From Candidatus Firestoneibacteriota bacterium (lineage in GTDB: Bacteria; JACRDZ01), in the NCBI GenBank assembly GCA_016212735.1, contig JACRDZ010000122.1, forward strand, positions 1-13,603: 13,603 nucleotides of DNA, read 5' to 3'. Below the pieces are notes generated by a model. The model saw only the letters and a program-made list of their open reading frames with translations, ran no database searches and was not told the origin of the DNA. Each line of letters starts with the position of its first letter. Position 1 is the first letter of the stretch. The position numbers and the translations under genes are program-made. Of the stretch, positions 1-5,832 are shown in pieces.

Positions 1-42
1 ACGGCTGGTACTTTAAAAGTTGCTATGCAGCGCCCGAGCGAC

Positions 43-977
43 CTACGTCACCCAATATTTTTGTTTTGTCATCTCGTCTTCTTTAGTCTCTATGTCTAAT
101 TTTTCTACTTTTTGGAAATTAAATATAATCCTTCCAAAACCTTCTCCTCTTCTTTCCCCAATTCCATTTTTTTCTAATTCAAGGAGTTTGGCTTTGTCAC
201 TAGATATAAGTCCATTAATTAGAAAACATGAACCCATCTGGAAACATGTTTCAGATGGTCTTCTAAGTTTCCAAATAGAAACAAAATTTTCAGTCTCACC
301 TGTTTTTATAAATGCTTTATTAATTTTTATATTATCTCCAAGAGTTATTTTTAGTTCATCTATTAAATCAGTTTCTTTAGTAGTTGAAAAGCCTTGTTTG
401 TTATAAATTATTGCATCCGAAATAAGGGTCATTGATATTGGATCAATTACATTATCTATTTTAGATGTGATTTCTTCAGGGTTTTGAGAGGTAAATTCAA
501 ATTTAATTTTTCCATATTGAACGCCTCTTGAACGACCAATATAAAAAATATTTTTATTGTAAATTTATTTAGAAAATTTACGAGATCGTCATTTTTTCCA
601 ATAATTTCTCCTTCAAAAATCTGTTCGGAATCAATAGATTCTTAGTTAAAAATAACGCTTTCCTTTGAGGTTCCTTTTTCATAATCTCTTTCATGATGAA
701 AATTGAGTAATTTTTTTACTGCCTGTTTATAAAATTTTTTATCATCTATCTTCCCAAAGCCACCAATTCCTTTAGTCTGTTCTTCACAAGATACATCTAA
801 TAATCTGTATGTGCATTAGAAGATATATTTTCCATGTGAATAAATTCACCTGCAAAAAGTCCAAGAATAGCACTCCCTTGAATATATTCCCTTGTGGCAA
901 CCATATTTTGCATCACCTGTATTACTTGCAAGAAGGATAGGTGAAATGGTTGTGATATAAAACCTTATCTTTTGCAT
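43..977 (-). pseudogene. csx10: Broken csx10 (type III-D CRISPR RAMP protein)
   Basis: RAMP-superfamily subunit of a type III-D CRISPR effector complex, which would bind crRNA, here in pieces. The start at 977 has a strong GGAGG ribosome binding site and overlaps the upstream RAMP stop by 13 nt. Family-like segments appear in order: an N-terminus with TISPILL; then ANMVATREYIQGSAILGLFA in a second frame after an extra A in the A-run near 906-909; KGIGGFGK in a third frame after a shift near 800; YIGRSRGVQYGKIKFEF after a shift near 555-575; and the C-terminal glycine-rich loop GERRGEGFGRI. An in-frame TAA lies at 642-644. Only the last piece (432-43 and its upstream extension to about 555) reads as a long open frame, ending at TAG 43-45. 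Reconstructed length is about 311 residues, somewhat short for the family as I know it. The combination of GDANMV-like start, GRS-QYG block and GERRGEGFGR fits Csx10 better than Csm5/Cmr RAMPs. Seven lesions in this operon argue for a pseudogene rather than programmed recoding. Confidence 0.78.
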
Positions 978-1587
978 AATCCCTCCAATTCTGATAAAAA
1001 CGAAATTTCACCTTTCAATTTACATTCAACCTCTCCAAAACCTCTGTTTCTTTTTGTTCCGATATGCCGGAGGTTTAAACAGGCGAAAGACAATAACTTA
1101 ATAGCATTATCATCATTTACCTTAATATCTCCTATGAAGGTTTCTCCTTTTTTTAAACACGAATTGTTCTTAGAGAATGCTCCCGTGCAATCCCCTTATC
1201 TAGAGCGGTCTGCTGACGAATCATAGTAAAGGTATCTAATATAGCATCTTTCGATATAATGTTTTTATATTCTTCTGCAAAATAACCAAGCCATTGTCTG
1301 TTTTTTTCATATTCCTCAATTGTTAAATTGCTAAATGTGAGTAGTGAGGGCTTTTCCCCTGTGCCAAAAATTTCAGAAATAGATTTAAGAGGTATATTAA
1401 AGATTTTCAACATTTCGCATACTTGTTCTGCTGATTCCCGAAGACATCCTTTAATCCTTCTTGCAGGTATATATGGAATTCCTAAATCATCGAATACAAT
1501 ATCTGTATCAATAATTGCACCAAATCCTTCCCCAGAACCTATAAGGGTATCTGATAGTAGTTTAATTTCAATTTTAAGATTCTTCAT
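965..1587 (-). pseudogene. Frameshifted Csm3-like RAMP protein of a type III CRISPR complex
   Basis: Small RAMP protein of about 207 residues when repaired, the size of Csm3/Cmr4-type backbone subunits that coat the crRNA. The N-terminus (SDTLIGSGEGFG, then IPYIPARRIKGCLRESA) is the typical RAMP opening with a glycine-rich turn and a (Y)IPxxxIKGxLR block. The first frame stops at TAA 1153-1155. Restoring one T in the run just before an A-run (about 1151-1153) continues it as LKKGETFIGDIKV and then to the second glycine-rich loop RNRGFGEVEC, ending at TAA 965-967. The start at 1587 has an AGAGGTG ribosome binding site and overlaps the cas10 stop by 14 nt, and the stop overlaps the csx10 start by 13 nt, so the three genes were translationally coupled. 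Only one lesion is needed to explain the break, so a sequencing error in a homopolymer is possible here. The neighbours' extra lesions make decay likelier. Confidence 0.75.
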
Positions 1588-2576
1588 TTTTCACCTCTAA
1601 TAAAAATGATGGATAAAATTCCATAAATTCAATCATGTCAAAATATGGAGTTATAGCAAAATCTTTGGCAATTTGCTTTTCCTGATATATAGATTCATGA
1701 TAATTCTCCCCCTTTATTATAGGAAGTTTTAATCCACGTGCATTTAATTCATTCATAAAAACTTTAGTAGCTTCTTTCCCAAGAGTTAGAACCTTATGAA
1801 GTTCCTTTATCCTAGAAGTAGAAAATTTATTTTTAATATCTTTTAAATATATAGTATTAGTTATTAAAGTTTCTATTCCTCTTTCTTCTATGCTATTTAT
1901 TTTATAAGGTCTAAATAGTAGGTTGCCTTGCGGCGATCTATAATGAGATTCCCTAATTTCCTCTATTGTACCTGAAAATCCACCATAAGAAATATGGAAG
2001 TCAAGCCACGAACCATTAGGATTTTCTTGTTCTTTCCTAATCTTTTTTGCATTTCCGCATAACTGCTCAGCAAGTTCATAACCGCGATAAAATGGATATT
2101 TAGTTTTTATTATTGCAACACCAGCGCAAGAAGTAATATCCAAATTATTTCCTTCTATATCTTTTTGTTTTTCAAATATTTCCATAAATACTTTTGCAAA
2201 ATAAATTCCGAGTCTTCCTTCGCAAACAAAAGTAATATCATCACCGCCTAAAACTCTACCTCATTGTTCATCTGAGTGTCTTCAGGAGTTTTCCGCCATT
2301 CATCAAAAACACTGTCTTTAACGGAAGGCAATACTTTTTTAACAGAATCTTTTAAGGATTCTTCATAAATTTGCTGAATAAGATAAGATGCACCTAAATT
2401 CTCTTTAAGTTTATTACTGCCAAATACATATTTCTGAATGGAAACAGTTTCAATTAAGACCTGAAAGCATAGACGCTGTTTTTTTTTAATGAAATAATAC
2501 CCAGAAGTTTCAACCGATTTGATGCAAATACATAGGCTTGTATTTTATTGCAATCTATAGCTGCATATTCAGGCAT
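1574..2576 (-). pseudogene. cas10: Broken cas10-like gene with GGDD palm motif, no HD domain
   Basis: Remnant of the large subunit of a type III CRISPR effector, the protein that makes cyclic oligoadenylates in active systems. Start ATG 2576 has a GAGGGAA ribosome binding site. Frame 1 (2576-2454, 40 residues) has IQAYVFASNRLK. Frame 2 carries ETVSIQKYVFGSNKLKENLG, a typical Cas10 N-terminal palm segment, and runs to TAG 2248-2250. Frame 3 carries VLGGDDITFVCEGR, the polymerase metal-binding motif, and continues to the stop at 1574 through DITSCAGVAIIKTKYPFYRG and AEQLCGNAKK, all characteristic of Cas10/Cmr2/Csm1 palm domains. The frame 2 to 3 change falls a few codons before GGDD and is repaired by one base near 2254. 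The repaired protein is about 330 residues with no N-terminal HD nuclease domain, so it resembles short HD-less Cas10-like proteins. The family call is firm; whether III-D in the strict sense rests on csx10 downstream. Confidence 0.82.
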
Positions 2577-2656
2577 GTTCTTCCCTCATTAATTAATAAA
2601 TTAATAAGTCATATAGATGATTTTAAATTAAATTTTTTATATGGGAGTATATTATC

Positions 2657-2690
2657 GTAATAAATAAATTATTTTATTTTTATTTATTAC
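2657..2690. repeat. Perfect 12-bp inverted repeat, 10-bp spacer, in the spacer before cas10
   Basis: GTAATAAATAAA (2657-2668) is the exact reverse complement of TTTATTTATTAC (2679-2690). It sits 80 bp upstream of the cas10 start and 150 bp past the prenyltransferase stop. The arms are almost pure AT, so it makes a weak hairpin. It could be an operator or a poor bidirectional terminator, or arise from low complexity. No function can be assigned. Confidence 0.6.
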
Positions 2691-2757
2691 TCAGTGTTCT
2701 CAAATAAAAATAAGAAAGATCGTGAAATATAAGGCTTTTTTAAGTAAGATTTAATTT

Positions 2758-2832
2758 GAGGACACAGAGTTTTAAATTATAAATATATCTCAGTGTGCTC
2801 TGTGGTTCGTTTTTTCGATTTTGGGGAATTTC
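2758..2832. repeat. Dispersed repeat, left copy
   Basis: This 75-bp segment matches 11052-11128 in the same orientation with two substitutions and two single-base gaps. Shared landmarks are GAGGACACAGAG, an AT-rich centre with AAATATATCTCAGTGT, CTCTGTGGTT, and a tail TTCGATTTTGGGGAATTTC. This copy lacks the left arm AACCACAGA found at 11043, so it is truncated on that side. A further fragment, CTCAGTGTTCTC, lies at 2690-2701. It ends 8 bp from the prenyltransferase stop codon. Confidence 0.85.
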
Positions 2833-2840
2833 TGTTCCTT

Positions 2841-3707
2841 TTATGCAACATCCAAAAATGTGAATACAAGCATTATTATGCTTACTGAAATATTCGCATA
2901 GAAAACTACCGCATCAACTTTACTTAAATCTTCCTGGCTTATAAGATAATGGCCGTAGGATAGTATTATTCCTGCTATTAATACTCCAGAAAGGAAAAGA
3001 AATCCGAGATTATAAATATAATAAACAATAATAAAAATAAATACAAATATCAAATGAAATAAATGAGAAAAGAATAAAGCCTGTTTAACTCCCAGCCACT
3101 GCGGAATAGAATGCAATCCAAAATTTTTATCAAACTCAACATCAGGGCATTTATCTATAATATCAAATCCAGCAGTCCAGAAAAGCACTCCCAGTCCAAC
3201 AAGAAATGCTGTAATGCTGAATTCTCCTTTTACTGCAATCCATGCGCCTATTGGAGCCATACTCTGAATAATCCCCAGAAAAAAATGCACAAACCATGTA
3301 TAACGTTTTAAAAAAGAATAAATAATCAATAATATTATTACAAATGGTGAAATCACAAAACATAAAGGATTTAATTTATATGCTGAGTAAATAAATAAAG
3401 CAAGAAAGAATAGGGCAAGCACAAGAGCCGTAGTTTTAGAAAGTTCTCCGCGTGGAAGAATTCTGTCCTGTGTTCTTGGATTTTGTGCATCAATTTTCAT
3501 ATCAATCAGACGGTTTAAAACCATACCTCCATTTCTTGCTCCAAACATTGCAACTGCAATCCATAATATCTGATTTAAAGAAGGTAATCCACGTATAGCA
3601 AGAATAGCACCCATAAAAGCAAAAGGCATTGCAAGCAATATATATGGAAATAGAATCATTTCATAAACACTCCCAATTTTTTTATGTATTTCTTCAATTG
3701 AAATCAT
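2841..3707 (-). CDS. mqnP: UbiA-family prenyltransferase, probably MqnP (menaquinone, futalosine route)
   Basis: Integral membrane enzyme that joins a polyprenyl diphosphate to an aromatic acid. The 288-residue protein is hydrophobic throughout with about 8-9 membrane segments. The first Asp-rich motif is NRLIDMKID (residues 65-73: N65, D69, D73), followed by AQNPRTQDRILPRGEL. The second is DVEFD (189-193), followed by NFGLHSIP. ARNGGMVLNR together with DVEFDxxxGLHSIP resembles the UbiA-like enzymes encoded with futalosine-pathway genes (MqnP) more than MenA, though UbiA itself cannot be excluded. The start ATG overlaps the menG stop as ATGA, so the pair is translationally coupled. MenG acting next in the pathway supports a menaquinone role over ubiquinone. 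No other mqn or men genes are in the window. Confidence 0.8.
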   Translation of the reverse strand: MISIEEIHKKIGSVYEMILFPYILLAMPFAFMGAILAIRGLPSLNQILWIAVAMFGARNGGMVLNRLIDMKIDAQNPRTQDRILPRGELSKTTALVLALFFLALFIYSAYKLNPLCFVISPFVIILLIIYSFLKRYTWFVHFFLGIIQSMAPIGAWIAVKGEFSITAFLVGLGVLFWTAGFDIIDKCPDVEFDKNFGLHSIPQWLGVKQALFFSHLFHLIFVFIFIIVYYIYNLGFLFLSGVLIAGIILSYGHYLISQEDLSKVDAVVFYANISVSIIMLVFTFLDVA

Positions 3708-4456
3708 TCTTTTTCCCCAACATGCACTGCCATTGCTCCTCCAAGAAGATTATAATATTTCACATTCCGAAGGCCTGCTTCCTCCATTATTTTTTTCAAT
3801 TCTTTTTGCGTAGGAAAAGTAATTAATGAATGAGGTAGATAATTATAAGGATCTTTTTCTCCTAAAATTATTTTCCCAAGACAAGGGACAAATTTAAAAA
3901 AATAAAAATTATATATTTCTCTGAAAACTGGTATTTCAGGATGTCCAAGATCAAGACATACTACACGTCCACCGTGTTTAACGACTCTTGTCATTTCTTT
4001 AAAAGATTTTAATATGTCAGTACTGTTTCTTACCCCGCAGCTAACTGTAATTGCATCAAATTCATTGTCAGGGAAAGGAATATTTTCTATATTTCCTATA
4101 CAGAACTCAATTACATTTGCCATTTCAGTATTTTTAATCTTTTCTCTACCTTCTTCTACCATTGCCTCACAAAAATCGCAGGCTTTTACTTTTCCTTCTT
4201 TTCCAACAATTTTAGCAAGTTCTATAGCAAAATCACCTGTCCCTGTACACATATCCAGAGCATATCCGCCGTTTTTCAAATTTGTCAGTTCACCAGAAAA
4301 TTTTCTCCATCTATAATGAAGACCAAAGCTCATCAAAGTATTCATTAGATCATATACAGGTGCGATTTTTGTAAAAACCTGTTGAACATAATCCCTTTTT
4401 ACATCCTGTTTTTCTTTAGTATTAATTTCTTTTATAAAATCTTTATAATTATCCAT
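3704..4456 (-). CDS. menG: Demethylmenaquinone methyltransferase (UbiE/MenG family)
   Basis: SAM-dependent C-methyltransferase for the last step of menaquinone synthesis. The 250 residues match the usual family length. Visible motifs are YDLMNTLMSFGLHYRWRK (35-52), the SAM-binding loop ALDMCTGTGD (66-75), VSCGVRN (138-144, the family's FGIRN-type block) and YNYLPHSLITFP near the C-terminus. The start is set by AGAGGAAG just upstream. A 43-nt gap separates it from the CPBP gene and it overlaps the downstream prenyltransferase by 4 nt, in reverse biochemical order. The partner gene argues for demethylmenaquinone rather than a ubiquinone substrate, so I use menG rather than ubiE. Confidence 0.9.
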   Translation of the reverse strand: MDNYKDFIKEINTKEKQDVKRDYVQQVFTKIAPVYDLMNTLMSFGLHYRWRKFSGELTNLKNGGYALDMCTGTGDFAIELAKIVGKEGKVKACDFCEAMVEEGREKIKNTEMANVIEFCIGNIENIPFPDNEFDAITVSCGVRNSTDILKSFKEMTRVVKHGGRVVCLDLGHPEIPVFREIYNFYFFKFVPCLGKIILGEKDPYNYLPHSLITFPTQKELKKIMEEAGLRNVKYYNLLGGAMAVHVGEKE

Positions 4457-4478
4457 TTTTCTTCCTCTTTCTTTAGAT

Positions 4479-4493
4479 TACTCAACTTGAGTA
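4479..4493. promoter_or_regulatory. 15-bp perfect palindrome upstream of menG
   Basis: TACTCAA-C-TTGAGTA lies between the CPBP stop and the menG ribosome binding site. A one-base centre is too tight for an RNA hairpin, so if it is functional it would more likely be a dimeric regulator site. No regulator gene or second copy was seen. Such a palindrome in an intercistronic gap could also be chance. Confidence 0.35.
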
Positions 4494-4499
4494 GATTAT

Positions 4500-5240
4500 T
4501 TATTTCCCGGGGAAATAAATAAATAATATATCCCATACCATATGAACAAAAACCGATCCATATAATCCTGCCCTGGCATAAACCAATCCCCATATTAAAG
4601 CAAGAAAAAAGTCAACAATACCTGATACAGGTCCAAGTACTGCTGTATGCAGACCGCTTAATACTGCCATGCAAACTATTGCTTTAGTTTGAACCATATA
4701 TTTGTTTAATAGTTCCTGAATATAAGATCTGTAAAATATTTCCATCCCAAGAACAACAAGAAATATTCCTGCAACTGAAATAAATATATTTATTTCATTC
4801 CAGGGTTTAGTAAAAAACTGCCAGCGTCCGGGTTCAAGATCTTGTATCTTATTAAAAACTGTCAGTTTTTTAAATATTATCTCACGAAACTTAAGAACAA
4901 GATATATTAGTATCATACTTATACTTGACAATGCAACCGCAAGAATACCTGATAAGTCTTTAACATATAAATATGTAAGTCTACCATATTTATTTGCAAG
5001 GATATATCCTATAATACAAAGTATAAAAAAATATACCATATTGGTATAAGGACGAATTATATAAGGCTGGTAAAGTATATAAAAAAATATATCAACAGGT
5101 ATTTGTACAAGAAGCATTATTACTAATGCACTTAGGGCTTGAAACTTATCCTCTTTATTCAAAAGAGGTGAGGGGGAATTATTTAGAGCCATATTATATA
5201 AATTTCTGTCCGTTTGTAAATTTTTATTGTTGTTTATCAC
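4500..5240 (-). CDS. CPBP-family intramembrane protease-like protein, first catalytic Glu missing
   Basis: Membrane protein of the CPBP/Rce1/Abi family, which includes prenyl-protein endopeptidases and bacteriocin-immunity proteins. The 246 residues have about six membrane segments after a hydrophilic N-terminal 30 residues. The family's EExxxR motif reads MEIFYR (166-171), so the first Glu is Met while E167 and R171 remain. Motif 2 is GLHTAV (H198) and motif 3 HMVWD (H233, D237). The first Glu is the water-activating residue in Rce1, so this protein may be inactive or use another residue. The GTG start at 5240 has no clear ribosome binding site and lies at the predicted transcription start. 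ATG at 5192 (residue 17) is an alternative that would leave a roughly 50-nt leader. It is followed by menG at 43 nt and possibly co-transcribed. Substrate unknown. Confidence 0.72.
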   Translation of the reverse strand: MINNNKNLQTDRNLYNMALNNSPSPLLNKEDKFQALSALVIMLLVQIPVDIFFYILYQPYIIRPYTNMVYFFILCIIGYILANKYGRLTYLYVKDLSGILAVALSSISMILIYLVLKFREIIFKKLTVFNKIQDLEPGRWQFFTKPWNEINIFISVAGIFLVVLGMEIFYRSYIQELLNKYMVQTKAIVCMAVLSGLHTAVLGPVSGIVDFFLALIWGLVYARAGLYGSVFVHMVWDILFIYFPGK

Positions 5241-5248
5241 GAAAGAGT

Positions 5249-5277
5249 ATTTTAGTAATTTTACTTATTTAAGTCAA
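5249..5277 (-). promoter_or_regulatory. Sigma-70-type promoter for the CPBP-menG-mqnP genes
   Basis: On the minus strand TTGACT (5277-5272), a 17-bp spacer and TAAAAT (5254-5249) give a near-consensus promoter. Transcription would start close to the GTG at 5240, which bears on the start choice of that gene. Its AT-rich setting lowers certainty. Confidence 0.55.
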
Positions 5278-5308
5278 GTATATAATTTCTGTCGAAATAG
5301 AATTTTTC

Positions 5309-5338
5309 TTGACAAGTACTTAATAAATAAAGTAAACT
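5309..5338 (+). promoter_or_regulatory. Probable promoter of secG
   Basis: A perfect TTGACA (5309-5314) is followed after 18 bp by TAAACT (5333-5338, four of six consensus). It would give a leader of roughly 25 nt containing the AAGGAGG ribosome binding site. It is divergent from the minus-strand promoter at 5249-5277. Confidence 0.5.
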
Positions 5339-5371
5339 ATAAATTCATTTTAAAATTAAGGAGGTTATAAT

Positions 5372-5827
5372 TTGTTTACTTCAGTTACAATAATTCATAT
5401 TATTATTTCTATAATATTAGTCCTTTTAATACTATTACAAAGTACAAAGTCTGATGCAACAGCATTTTTAGGTGGAGCTGCTTCTTCAAATCTTTTTGGA
5501 GGAAAAGGGCCATTAAGTTTTATTACAAAAATAACTGCAGTATTGGTTATTTTATTTTTTCTTACATCTACTTTTCTTGCAATTTCACAGCGGTCAATAA
5601 TTCAGAGAACCACATTCCCTGAAAAAGAAGCTCCAATTGAAAACAGTCCATTTGAGCCTTCAAAGCAGATACCTATAAATACTCCTCCTATAAACAATAA
5701 TAATAATAATGTAAAAGCAGATTCAAAAGCAGAAGAAAAGAAAGGTCTTGCAGAAGCAGAAACTAAAACTGGAGCTATAAATAAAACAGAAAATAATGTC
5801 AATCCTGGTAATAAAGTCAAACAATAA
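5372..5827 (+). CDS. secG: Preprotein translocase subunit SecG, long tail, TTG start
   Basis: Small inner-membrane subunit of the SecYEG channel that assists SecA-driven export. Two membrane segments lie at about residues 3-20 and 47-70. Between them is the conserved cytosolic loop LLQSTKSDATAFLGGA followed by the phenylalanine-glycine stretch SNLFGGKG. The start is TTG, chosen because AAGGAGG (5358-5364) is 7 nt upstream and the first membrane segment begins at once. The protein is 151 residues, longer than most SecG (about 70-110). The extra length is a hydrophilic C-terminal tail (from about residue 73) rich in N, K, E and P, with six consecutive Asn encoded by an AAT microsatellite at 5696-5710. 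The tail would be on the same side as both termini of a two-helix protein. Its stop lies 5 nt from the convergent lipoprotein gene, with no clear terminator between. Confidence 0.9.
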   Translation: MFTSVTIIHIIISIILVLLILLQSTKSDATAFLGGAASSNLFGGKGPLSFITKITAVLVILFFLTSTFLAISQRSIIQRTTFPEKEAPIENSPFEPSKQIPINTPPINNNNNNVKADSKAEEKKGLAEAETKTGAINKTENNVNPGNKVKQ

Positions 5828-5832
5828 TGTAA

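Noticed and set aside
20..406. Plus-strand open frame of 128 codons at the left end
   Set aside because: It mirrors the csx10 minus-strand frame, which has recognisable RAMP motifs; the plus-strand product has none and no ribosome binding site.
1175..1185. GAATGCTCCCG shared between the RAMP gene and the intergenic repeat at 11000-11010
   Set aside because: An 11-bp match in 13.6 kb is expected by chance, and the RAMP copy encodes ordinary conserved residues.
972..1600. Plus-strand open frames opposite the RAMP gene
   Set aside because: These are antisense shadows without motifs or initiation signals.
2261..2263. In-frame TGA before the cas10 GGDD motif as evidence for a recoded stop codon
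   Set aside because: TGA ends menG and pyrK normally, and the alternative frame gives a better Cas10 sequence right up to the shift, so an indel explains it.
2577..2840. CRISPR array near the cas remnant
   Set aside because: No regularly spaced repeat units are present. The repeats here are one dispersed palindromic element and an AT-rich inverted repeat.
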